Positions 37,384-45,553 of a stretch of 64,000 bases of DNA are shown here, piece by piece. Where the stretch lies: contig NZ_JAIWNB010000033.1 of NCBI RefSeq assembly GCF_020215705.1, positions 1 through 64,000 on the forward strand, written 5' to 3'. Made by a program: the position numbers and the translations under genes. The stretch's first letter is position 1; each line of letters begins with the position of its first letter. The notes under the pieces are model-generated. The model worked only from the letters and a program-made list of their open reading frames with translations. It did not search any database and was not told where the DNA came from. The stretch comes from Nonomuraea aurantiaca (GTDB lineage: Bacteria; Actinomycetota; Actinomycetes; Streptosporangiales; Streptosporangiaceae).

Positions 37384-37427
37384 GGTTCCTTCCTGGCGGA
37401 TGAAGTGGGAGGCTCGGCGTTGCGAGG

Positions 37428-40400
37428 TCAGGTGGCGATGCCGCTGCCGAGTTCGGCGGCGTGCCAGGGGCCGAGGCCGGGGGCGTCCTGCCAGGCGTGC
37501 CGCAGCGTGCCGGCGGCTGTTCGGGCGACGTAGTGCACTCTGCCGGCGGCGTCCTGAGCCGCCGCCCCGTCGCCGGCGACGGTGATCGGCGTGCCCGACG
37601 CCCGGATGACCGTGGCGTCCCAGGGCCCTTCGTCGGGGTGGCGCTGCCAGCTGTGGAACACCCGGCCGTCCGTCGTCCTGGCGAAGTACACCAGGCGCCC
37701 GCTGGGGTCCAGCGTGGCGGCCGGATCTCCGGCGATCGTGACGGTGACGGGCGTGCCGCCGTCGTCGGCGTTCGTCGTCAGCGGCAGGAAGTCCCAGCGC
37801 CACGGGCCGTTGCCGGGCGTGGACTGCCAGCCGTGCACCATCCGGCCGCTGGTGTCGCGGGCGTGGAAAGCGAGCCGTCCGGAGATGGTCTGCGAGACGG
37901 CGGGCCGGCCGGCGATGACGGCCGCCCCGCCGGTCCCGTTCTGGTAGAGGAAGTCGGTGTTCCACTGCGCGCCGCCGGGGGTGAGCTGCCAGCCGTGCAG
38001 GAGTTGCCCGCCCGTGCTCTGCGCGAAGAACGTCAGCTTGCCGCTCGGGTCCTGGACCAGCGCGGGATCGCCGGTGACCCTGACTCTGCCGCCGTCGCGG
38101 ACGCTGGTGAGGTACGTTGCCCGCCACGTCTCGCTGCCGGGCGCATCCTGCTGACCGAGGATGAGGAAGCCGTCGCTCGTACGGGAGCAGAAGACGAGCC
38201 GGCCGTTGACGTCCAACGCGGCGGCCGGCCGGCCGATGAGGCTAGGCCGGGTGCCGTTGTCGGGCGTGAGATCGAGTGTCCACCGCCGCCAGGTGCCTCC
38301 CGGCGTCTGCTCGCGGCTCCACTGGAGGGGCTGGCCGGCGCCGGTGGCAGCGATGAGGTTCAGCCGGGCGCCCGGGTCGATGGCCGAGGCCACCGCGCCG
38401 GTCACCGGTCCGCGCAGCCCCTCGTCGGCGGCGTTGGTGAACTCCCATGCGGCCGGGTCGCCGCCCGTCTGCCTGGCCATCGCGATGCCGCCGTCGGTCC
38501 TGGCCACGTGCAGGGTCGGCCGCCGTCGGCCGTCCTGTCGCAGCCAGGTGCCGGGCGAGGGAAGGCCCGTGCGGCCGCGGGTGAAGCGCACGTTGTCCAC
38601 GTACAGGGTGAGCGGCTGGTCGCGCCGGGGTGCGCGCAACTCCATCGAGGTGATCTCGGTCAGGTTGTTCGGCAGGTTGGTGAGCGGTACGCGCACCGCG
38701 TGTTGCTTGCGCGGTGACAGGTAGAAGGGGTTGTCGCCGCCGAAGTGGATCGGGTCGTAGAAGTTGAGGTGCATGACGACGAGGTCGTCGCTGTCGTTGT
38801 AGACGTCCATCTCCACGGCGTCGAACGTCGACCAGTCATTGCGGCCGATGGACCATTCGGGATGGTCGGCGTGCAGGGTGTAGAAGAACGCGCCGGCGTC
38901 GTCGACATCCGCGGCGAACACCATGCGCGCCGACGAGCGGCCCGCCGAGGCGTGCTGGTCGGAGCGGGTGACCGTCACCTTGGTCGGCTTGACCCTGCCG
39001 ATGTCGGCATCGGACTCGAAACTGTTGATGATGATCTCGTGCGGGGTGGCGACCGGGCCGACATGGACGGTGCGGGTGAACCGGTTGGTGACGCCGTTCG
39101 CCGTCGCCGAGAACGACACGTCCCTTCTGCTCTGGGCGAGGTCGAGGATCAGCTCGTAGGTGTCGGCCGCGCTGTTACCGCCGGTCCGGGCCCGGGTGAC
39201 GCCGTCGATGACGAGTGTCGCGCCCCGGGTGAGGTGAACGGTGACGGGCACATGGTGGGCCGTGGGGGTGCCAACGTGGACGAGCGCGGGCGCGTTGCCG
39301 TGCAGTTGCGCGACCTCGGCGCCGACCTGGGCCCGGATGCGGCCGAACAGCGCAGGGTCGTCCTGGTAGGGCTCCAGCCAGTCGTGCAGGACATCATGGT
39401 AGGAGCGCAGGGCGGTCTTGGCGTCGAAGGTGACGTTCCACTGCTGGGCGAGGGCGGCGGCACGCTTCTCGTACTGCACGAGATACTCGGCGTCCTCGAA
39501 GCCCTCCCGCAGCCCGTGCAGGCGGATCGAGCCGACGGGGCCGTCGACTCCCACGTGCCTGCCGGGATACAGGAGGAATCCGTCACCGGAGAAGTCCCAC
39601 AGCGGGTTGGGGTTGGCCCAGCGGTCCTGCCAATCCTGGCTGGACCGGTAGTAGGCCTGGCCGTCGTAGGTGCCGAACACCGTGGTCGACCAGTACAGAT
39701 AGCCCTGGATACCCATGTAATGCTGGATCCACGGCAGCAGGCGGGTCCCGACGAGGCTGTCGTGGATGAACACGCTCGGCGTCGGATAGTTGTGGCCCCA
39801 GGCCGTGTACCACCAGACCAGGTCGCCGCGAGCCCGCAGGGCCTGGACGACGCCGGGCAGTTCGGGTTTCGGCGCGGTGACGACGAACGCCCAGGCCCGC
39901 ACGACGTCGAGCAGGTCCTGCCGGGGCGGCCCGGTGAGGGTCAGGACATGTGGCACGTCCGGGGCGATCGAGTCGACCAGCGCGAAGAGGTCCTTGACGT
40001 TCTGGAAGTGCTGGTCGTTCATCGGCTCGTCGGCGTAGTAGAAGAACCCGCGCTCGAGCAGCCCCAGCCGGCGCAGCCCCGCCACGACCTCCTCCAGCCT
40101 GTCGATGTCGGTGTCGAATCCGACGTTGTTGTCGCCCGTGGTGTAGAGCGGAATGCGGTACTTGCGGATGCGTGGGTCGGCCAGATGCTCCTCGGCATGC
40201 GCCAGGAACACCGCCGGTTCGGGGTCAGGCCCGGGGCCCGGCGGGTAGCCGGGCACCGGCGGGCCGGGGTCGCCGCGCATGGGGATGTCGGCGCCCGCTA
40301 GGCGGAAACCTGCCTGGAAGTCCCAATACGCGCGCATCATCCGGTCGTAGTCGGCCGTGCCCCAGGTGAGATCGTGGGCGGCGCCGACCTGCGGATACCA

Positions 40401-41054
40401 GATGGCGCACGAGGTGTCGAAGCTGGGCGCGTCGGGCACCTCGAAGTTCCACAGGTCCACGCTGAGCGGGATCGTGATCGGGGCGTCGCCGCCGGTCACG
40501 GTGATCGTGCCGGAGTAGACCCCGGGCGCCTGCCCCTTGGGGATCTTGACAGTGAACCATACGGCGGCGTTCTGGGCGGCGCTCGCTGTGATTGTCGCTC
40601 CGGCGGCGAGCGGCACCAGCGGGTCGGGATACCAGCCGGCGAAGTACTTCGGATTATCCTCCGAACGAGGCACCTCGACGTAGCGTTGTTCATAAAAGCT
40701 GATCAGCGAGCTGGGGACAGTCGCCCCGCCCGGTCCGGTCAGCGCTGTGGCCGCCACGCCGACCTGGGCGCTGCCCGCGGCGGTTCGCACGATGATCTGG
40801 GCGGACTCGTACTCGTTCCGCGCCGCCTGTAAGGAGATCCGGCTGCCGCGATCGGCCGGCATCGCCCGGTCACGGCGAACCTTGTCGGTGGGCGAAGGCA
40901 GCCAGACGGTCAGGCCGGCGGCTTGTGCCCGGGCGGAACGGGCCTGCAGGAACGGGAAGGCGACGCTCGCGGCCCCGGCCGCGGCGAGACCGGCCACGAG
41001 CTGGCGGCGAGTGGGGTGGTTGGGGGGTGAAGAACGTTCAGGTGAACCGGACAT
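37428..41054 (-). CDS. Tat-exported GH123/DUF4091 glycosidase with a C-terminal seven-repeat lectin-like propeller
   Basis: The protein has 1208 residues. The start is the ATG at 41054 after GAGAGGGGC; an upstream in-frame ATG would give an unlikely leader. A twin-arginine signal (PTRRQLVAGLAAAGAA, Arg16-Arg17) exports it folded. An N-terminal beta domain parallels the neighbour's (RNEYESAQIIVRTAAGSAQV). The catalytic Asp342-Glu343 pair is in GFFYYADEPMNDQ. After a metal- or sugar-binding-like beta region (residues about 660-860) come seven repeats of about 48 residues of the form GRLxxFARxxDGxxxHxWQ with PGxGPW, as in PLL/fucose-lectin propellers. It probably cleaves N-acetylhexosamine or related linkages on an insoluble glycan. 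Confidence 0.82.
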   Translation of the reverse strand: MSGSPERSSPPNHPTRRQLVAGLAAAGAASVAFPFLQARSARAQAAGLTVWLPSPTDKVRRDRAMPADRGSRISLQAARNEYESAQIIVRTAAGSAQVGVAATALTGPGGATVPSSLISFYEQRYVEVPRSEDNPKYFAGWYPDPLVPLAAGATITASAAQNAAVWFTVKIPKGQAPGVYSGTITVTGGDAPITIPLSVDLWNFEVPDAPSFDTSCAIWYPQVGAAHDLTWGTADYDRMMRAYWDFQAGFRLAGADIPMRGDPGPPVPGYPPGPGPDPEPAVFLAHAEEHLADPRIRKYRIPLYTTGDNNVGFDTDIDRLEEVVAGLRRLGLLERGFFYYADEPMNDQHFQNVKDLFALVDSIAPDVPHVLTLTGPPRQDLLDVVRAWAFVVTAPKPELPGVVQALRARGDLVWWYTAWGHNYPTPSVFIHDSLVGTRLLPWIQHYMGIQGYLYWSTTVFGTYDGQAYYRSSQDWQDRWANPNPLWDFSGDGFLLYPGRHVGVDGPVGSIRLHGLREGFEDAEYLVQYEKRAAALAQQWNVTFDAKTALRSYHDVLHDWLEPYQDDPALFGRIRAQVGAEVAQLHGNAPALVHVGTPTAHHVPVTVHLTRGATLVIDGVTRARTGGNSAADTYELILDLAQSRRDVSFSATANGVTNRFTRTVHVGPVATPHEIIINSFESDADIGRVKPTKVTVTRSDQHASAGRSSARMVFAADVDDAGAFFYTLHADHPEWSIGRNDWSTFDAVEMDVYNDSDDLVVMHLNFYDPIHFGGDNPFYLSPRKQHAVRVPLTNLPNNLTEITSMELRAPRRDQPLTLYVDNVRFTRGRTGLPSPGTWLRQDGRRRPTLHVARTDGGIAMARQTGGDPAAWEFTNAADEGLRGPVTGAVASAIDPGARLNLIAATGAGQPLQWSREQTPGGTWRRWTLDLTPDNGTRPSLIGRPAAALDVNGRLVFCSRTSDGFLILGQQDAPGSETWRATYLTSVRDGGRVRVTGDPALVQDPSGKLTFFAQSTGGQLLHGWQLTPGGAQWNTDFLYQNGTGGAAVIAGRPAVSQTISGRLAFHARDTSGRMVHGWQSTPGNGPWRWDFLPLTTNADDGGTPVTVTIAGDPAATLDPSGRLVYFARTTDGRVFHSWQRHPDEGPWDATVIRASGTPITVAGDGAAAQDAAGRVHYVARTAAGTLRHAWQDAPGLGPWHAAELGSGIAT

Positions 41055-41088
41055 ACCGGCCCCTCTCATACGCCTTATCGACGGAGTC

Positions 41089-41099
41089 CTTACATTAAG
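41089..41099. promoter_or_regulatory. candidate operator before the glycosidase run
   Basis: CTTACATTAAG is a dyad (CTTA-N3-TAAG) 35 bases before the Tat-exported glycosidase start and just after the ROK gene stop. It is one of very few AT-rich spots in the locus. I did not find a second copy before the transporter, so binding by the ROK protein is only a guess. Confidence 0.3.
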
Positions 41100-41119
41100 C
41101 TCCGCCCCCTCCACGGGAG

Positions 41120-42358
41120 TCAAGCGTCAGATGTGACCGACAATGCCTGGGGGCGCCGAAGAGGTCCGAGAGGACCGCCGTCCTCGGTGAGAAGAGCGGC
41201 GTCGACATGTTCCAGAGCAAGGCACACCGCGCCCTGAGCGGCGGAGTCGGCGCCGAGGCGTGAGCCGCGTAGTTCCGGCGTGCGCAGGCACAGCAGGTCC
41301 AGTTCGCTTTCCAGGAGCGGCAGCAGCAGGTCAGCGTGCTCGGACATCGAGCCGCCGAGCACGATGAGTTCCGGGTCGATGATCGAGGCGATGGCGGCCG
41401 CCGCGACGGCCATCTCGCGGACGTAGCGGCGCACGGCCACCCGCGCGTCCGCGTGCCCCTCAGCGGCGGCGACCAGCACGTCGGCCACCGCATCGCCGCT
41501 CCGTCCCGTGGTGGGCACGGCGTCGCAGAACTGCAGATATTCGATCGCCGGCTCCCATTTGAGCGCGCGATGCATCGACAGGTCGCCGGCCACGGAGCCG
41601 AAGCCGCGGTGCAAGCGGCCGTCGATGAGCAAGCCGAGGCCTGTGCGGCGGCCGGCCTGGAGGAGAACGAGGTCACGCACTCCCTGGCCGACCCCACGCC
41701 GATGCTCGGCCAGCGCGGCGAGACGGCTGTCGTTCTCCACCAGGGCAGGGGCGCCGAGCCGGGCCCGAAGGTGGCCGGCGAGGTCGACGCCCGCCCAATC
41801 GGGTATCGAGCCTGACATGAGGATCTGGCCATCGCGATCGATCCAGCCCGTGCTGGCCGCGACGGTCATCCATACTTGTCCGGTGGCGATCTCGCCCTGT
41901 CGCAGGCAGTCGCTCACGGCCTCGTCGATGATGCGCAGCCGCTCCGTGCGAGGCATGGCCGGGTCGGTGAGGCACCGCCCGGTCGCCAGCACGGTGCCGC
42001 TGAGATCCGCGAGCATGGCCCTCACACTGTGCGCGCCGATGTCGAGGCCCAGCACATGCCCGGCCTCGGCGCGGAAGCGGTAGCGGTGCGCCGGACGCCC
42101 CCGCCCCGCGGCCACCGGTACCTGTCCCTCCAGCCAGCCGTTGCCGACCAGGCCCCGGACCACTTCGCCCACCGAGGTCCTGGCAAGGCCGGTGCGTTCG
42201 GCGATCTGTGCCACACGCAGGTCGCCGCAGTCCCGTACGGCCGCGATCACCGCGAGTTCGTTGATGCGCCGCAAGCGTCCGAGATCGGCACCGTTGAGCC
42301 CCATATCCGCCATATTATCGAAGGAGCTCGTCGGTATTGCTTCCTTCCAGCCTTCCAT
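41120..42358 (-). CDS. ROK-family transcriptional regulator without the usual zinc motif
   Basis: The protein has 412 residues; the ATG at 42358 follows GAGGAGGATCGC, whereas the open frame extends far upstream without a ribosome site. The N-terminal winged helix reads RINELAVIAAVRDCGDLRVA then ERTGLARTSVGEVVRGLVGN. The sugar-kinase-like domain shows LGLDIGAHSVRAMLADLSGT and LIDGRLHRGFGSVAGDLSMH. The ROK zinc signature (CxCGxxGCxE) that should follow is absent. It is the XylR type of sugar-responsive repressor. It lies between the glycosidases (same strand) and the transporter (divergent), well placed to control both. Confidence 0.87.
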   Translation of the reverse strand: MEGWKEAIPTSSFDNMADMGLNGADLGRLRRINELAVIAAVRDCGDLRVAQIAERTGLARTSVGEVVRGLVGNGWLEGQVPVAAGRGRPAHRYRFRAEAGHVLGLDIGAHSVRAMLADLSGTVLATGRCLTDPAMPRTERLRIIDEAVSDCLRQGEIATGQVWMTVAASTGWIDRDGQILMSGSIPDWAGVDLAGHLRARLGAPALVENDSRLAALAEHRRGVGQGVRDLVLLQAGRRTGLGLLIDGRLHRGFGSVAGDLSMHRALKWEPAIEYLQFCDAVPTTGRSGDAVADVLVAAAEGHADARVAVRRYVREMAVAAAAIASIIDPELIVLGGSMSEHADLLLPLLESELDLLCLRTPELRGSRLGADSAAQGAVCLALEHVDAALLTEDGGPLGPLRRPQALSVTSDA

Positions 42359-42522
42359 GCGATCCTCCTCACAACGCCCTGGCGCGCCGCTCACCCGCCT
42401 CGGCCCAGAGGCGAGGGACCACGACCTCGCCCCGCGCCTCGCCGTTCCATCAACTCCTGACAGCCCGCGGACGGATGCGTCCGTGCCGCGTGGCGGCCTC
42501 CCACAGATAGAGGTGATCCCTG

Positions 42523-43809
42523 ATGCGTCGTTCAGTGTCGCATCGTTCCCCCCGCGCCGTGGCCATCCTGATGGCCGCCGCCGTCGCGGTCTCGGCCTGC
42601 GGAACCGACACGGATGGTACTGAGCCCGCCGCACCGCAGCAGTTCACCTACTGGAGCATGTGGGAGGAGAACGAGCCGCAGGCCACGGTGATCAAGGACG
42701 CCATCGCGGCCTTCACCAAGGAGAGCGGTGTCCAGGTGAAGGTGGAGTGGCAGGGACGCAAGGTCTTACAGAAGCTCACCCCGGCCCTGCGCTCAGGCGA
42801 TGTCCCCGACCTGGTCGACCAGGACGGCAACAGCATCCGCGGCGCGATGGTGAGCAACGGCCAGAACCGCGACATGTCCGCCGTCATGGCCACGCAGGTG
42901 CCGGGCGAGGGCAAGACCGTGGCCGAGGTCGGTCCCGGCCGCTACCTCGACCTGATCATCGACGCCGCCGGTAAGCCGTTCCTGGTGCCGTACGAGGCAC
43001 TCGGCTATGGGATCTTCTACAACGGCGCCAAGCATCCCGAACTGGCCACCAAGGCTCCCGCGACATGGGACGACTTCATCGCGATGCTGGACGATCGCAA
43101 GGCCAAGGTGGCGCTGGACGGTGACATCGGCTCGTACGCGGCGCTGTGGACCATCCACGCCCTGGGCGCTGAGCTCGGCCCCGGCAAGGTGAAGGAGCTG
43201 GCCGCCGACAAGACCGGCCAAGCCTGGAGCGCCCCGCAGGTACGGCCCGCGCTGGAACGCATCGAGAAGCTGGCCAAGGGCGGATACTTCGCGCCCGGCT
43301 CCTTCGGCAGCAAGTTCCCTGCCATGCAGGAGAAATGGGCGGCCGGTCAGGCCGATTTCCTGCTCATGGGAAGCTGGGCGCCGAGCGAGACCCAGAAGTC
43401 CGCTCCACAGGGCTTCCAGTACCGTGCGCTCCCCTTCCCCGGAGCAGCCTCCGTGCAGGCTGCCGTCATCGGGTTCGCGGTGCCCAAGCGCGCCGCCCAC
43501 GCCGCCGCCGCTGAGCGCTTCATCACATCCTTCATGAAGAAGGAGCGCATGCAGGGCCTGGCCACCGTCGCGCTCAACATCACCACCCGGCCCGACATCC
43601 CCGCTCCCGAGCAGCTCGCCGACATCGCGAGGCAGCTGACCGACAAGCCCGTCACCCCCTTCTACGAGGGCCTCGACACCCTCGGCACCTACCCCGTCGA
43701 GGTGTTCGAGCCGACACACACGGAATTCCTTAGCGGCAAGATCACCGCTGCTGAGTTCGCGACCAAGCTCGGGGAGAAGCAGGCGGCGTTCTGGAAGAAG
43801 AACTCCTGA
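42523..43809 (+). CDS. ABC transporter sugar-binding lipoprotein
   Basis: The protein has 428 residues with GAGGTGATCCCTG before the ATG. Its signal peptide ends in the lipobox VSAC (AVSACGTDTDG). The body is a cluster B (family 1) solute-binding protein: YWSMWEENEPQATVIKDAIA, VKVEWQGRKVLQKLTPALRS, VPYEALGYGIFYNGAKHPEL and AHAAAAERFITSFMKKERMQ. It captures an oligosaccharide outside the membrane. Its stop overlaps the first permease start (TGATG), so translation is coupled. Confidence 0.9.
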   Translation: MRRSVSHRSPRAVAILMAAAVAVSACGTDTDGTEPAAPQQFTYWSMWEENEPQATVIKDAIAAFTKESGVQVKVEWQGRKVLQKLTPALRSGDVPDLVDQDGNSIRGAMVSNGQNRDMSAVMATQVPGEGKTVAEVGPGRYLDLIIDAAGKPFLVPYEALGYGIFYNGAKHPELATKAPATWDDFIAMLDDRKAKVALDGDIGSYAALWTIHALGAELGPGKVKELAADKTGQAWSAPQVRPALERIEKLAKGGYFAPGSFGSKFPAMQEKWAAGQADFLLMGSWAPSETQKSAPQGFQYRALPFPGAASVQAAVIGFAVPKRAAHAAAAERFITSFMKKERMQGLATVALNITTRPDIPAPEQLADIARQLTDKPVTPFYEGLDTLGTYPVEVFEPTHTEFLSGKITAAEFATKLGEKQAAFWKKNS

Positions 43810-44741
43810 TGGCCGTGCTCGTCCGAGAGCACGCCAGGCTCCACCGGCCCCATGGGCCTTCGATCAGCCGGCAGCGGCGGCGGGCCTTCCTCGTCCTTAC
43901 CCTGCCGGCGGTGATCCTCTACACGATCTTCTTCGTCGGGCCGACGCTCGCCTCGTTCTGGGTGAGCCTGCACGCCTGGGACGGCGTCACCGAGATGCGC
44001 TGGCGCGGGCTGGGCAACTACGCGCTGCTGCTGGAGGACGAGGTGTTCCTCGCGGCCTTCCGCAACACGCTGGCCATCCTCCTGGCCGGCGGCCTGCTGG
44101 TCTTCCTACTCAGCTTCGCCCTCCTGCTCGGCATGCGGGCGATGGCCGGTCGCCGGTTCGCCCGGTCGGTGATCTTCTTCCCGAACATCATCGCGCCGAT
44201 CGTGCTGTCGGTGCTGTGGGGGTTCCTCTTCTCCACCGGCGGCCTGGTCGACGCGGCGCTGAGCGGAATGGGCCTCGACCCGCCCAACTGGCTGGGCGAT
44301 CACCTGTTCCTGGTCATCTTCCTCGGGCTGATCTGGACCCACACCGGCTTCTACGTCACCATCCTGATGGCCGCCACCGACCGGATCCCCCGCTACTTCT
44401 ACGAGGCCGCCGAACTCGACGGGGCCGGGCCGCTGCAGCAGTTCAGGCACATCACCATGCCGCTGACCTGGGACGTGGTGTCCACTGCCGCCGTCATCTG
44501 GACCATCTCCTCGCTGAAGGTCTTCGACTTCATCTACGCCTTCGGCGGGACCTCCAACGACCTGCCGCCGATTCACACCTGGAACACCGCTGTGTTCATC
44601 TACGCCCAGACGTTCGGCGGAAGGGTGCCCGCCTACAGCTTCGGGTACGCGTCGGCTTCCGCGGTGGTCACGCTGGTGTCGATCGTCATCTTCGTCCTCC
44701 TGCTCCGCCGGGTGATACGCCGTGATCCGATTCAGTTCTAG
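43809..44741 (+). CDS. ABC sugar permease, MalF type
   Basis: The protein has 310 residues with six predicted membrane helices (FLVLTLPAVILYTIFFVGPT is the first). The cytoplasmic EAA loop reads YEAAELDGAGPLQQFRHITM. It is the larger permease half that pairs with the next gene. Its 3' end overlaps the next gene by 20 bases. The ATPase that must dock on the EAA loops is not encoded in the window; actinobacteria often use one shared MsiK-type ATPase. Confidence 0.92.
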   Translation: MAVLVREHARLHRPHGPSISRQRRRAFLVLTLPAVILYTIFFVGPTLASFWVSLHAWDGVTEMRWRGLGNYALLLEDEVFLAAFRNTLAILLAGGLLVFLLSFALLLGMRAMAGRRFARSVIFFPNIIAPIVLSVLWGFLFSTGGLVDAALSGMGLDPPNWLGDHLFLVIFLGLIWTHTGFYVTILMAATDRIPRYFYEAAELDGAGPLQQFRHITMPLTWDVVSTAAVIWTISSLKVFDFIYAFGGTSNDLPPIHTWNTAVFIYAQTFGGRVPAYSFGYASASAVVTLVSIVIFVLLLRRVIRRDPIQF

Positions 44742-45537
44742 GGGCGCCATCTGGCTGATGGTGGTCGTGAACCTTACCGTCCTGGCCTGGATGCTGGTCA
44801 CCTCGCTGCGCGAGCATCGTGAGATCTTCGCCCGGCCCTTCGACTGGCCCACCTTCGCCTGGGGCAACTACGCCAAGGCGTGGCAGAGCGCCGACTTCGG
44901 GGTCGCGGCGGGCAACTCGCTGCTGCTGGTCGCCACGGCCGCTGTGGCGGTCGTGATCGTCGCCGCGCCAGCTGGGTACGCCCTAGGGCGGGGCGTCGGA
45001 CGCGCCGCCGCCTCGCTCACCCTGTACTTCGCGCTCGGCATCGGCGTCCCTGTCCAGGTCATCGTGATTCCGCTGTTCGTGCTCATGGAACGGTTGTCCC
45101 TGGTGAACAACCTGTTCGGGCTGTTCCTGCTCTACGTGGCGGTGTCGCTGCCGTTCACGGTCTTCCTGCTGACCGGCTACTTCGCCTCGCTGCCGGCCGA
45201 ATTGGAGGAAGCCGCGGCGATCGACGGCGCGTCACGGCTGCGCGCTTTCTGGACGATCATGTTGCCGCTGGCGCGGTCCGGGCTGATCACCGCATTCACC
45301 CTCAACGCCATCGGGCTGTGGAACGAGGCGTTCCTCGCCCTGGTCTTCGTGCAGAGCACCGGCAAGCAGACGCTGCCCCTCGCGCTGCTCGGATTCCTGG
45401 CCAAGCAGCAGTACAGCGGCGCCGACTACGGCGTGCTCTTCGCGGGCGTGGCCATGCTCGTACTGCCGATGCTGCTGCTCTACGTCTGGCTTGGCCGGCG
45501 CATCATCGAGGGCATGACGCTCGGCGCCGGAAAGTGA
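44722..45537 (+). CDS. ABC sugar permease, MalG type
   Basis: The protein has 271 residues from a GTG at 44722 inside the preceding gene. Helix 1 is IWLMVVVNLTVLAWMLVTSL. The EAA loop is LEEAAAIDGASRLRAFWTIM, and the C-terminus YVWLGRRIIEGMTLGAGK is typical of MalG-type subunits. With the upstream permease and binding protein it forms a carbohydrate uptake-1 importer. The DUF5107 gene follows after 16 bases in the same operon. Confidence 0.92.
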   Translation: MIRFSSRGAIWLMVVVNLTVLAWMLVTSLREHREIFARPFDWPTFAWGNYAKAWQSADFGVAAGNSLLLVATAAVAVVIVAAPAGYALGRGVGRAAASLTLYFALGIGVPVQVIVIPLFVLMERLSLVNNLFGLFLLYVAVSLPFTVFLLTGYFASLPAELEEAAAIDGASRLRAFWTIMLPLARSGLITAFTLNAIGLWNEAFLALVFVQSTGKQTLPLALLGFLAKQQYSGADYGVLFAGVAMLVLPMLLLYVWLGRRIIEGMTLGAGK

Positions 45538-45553
45538 TCAAGGAGCTCGCCGC

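Noticed and set aside
36001..37533. 510-codon plus-strand frame
   Set aside because: Antisense to the GH123 gene, Gly/Val/Arg-rich with no motif.
37384..38127. Extension of the first GH123 gene to a start at 38127
   Set aside because: The extra 248 residues are Arg/His-rich and lie antiparallel-frame to the next gene; the ATG at 37383 has a ribosome site and a signal peptide.
38745..40301. 518-codon plus-strand frame
   Set aside because: Antisense to the Tat-exported glycosidase; composition artefact.
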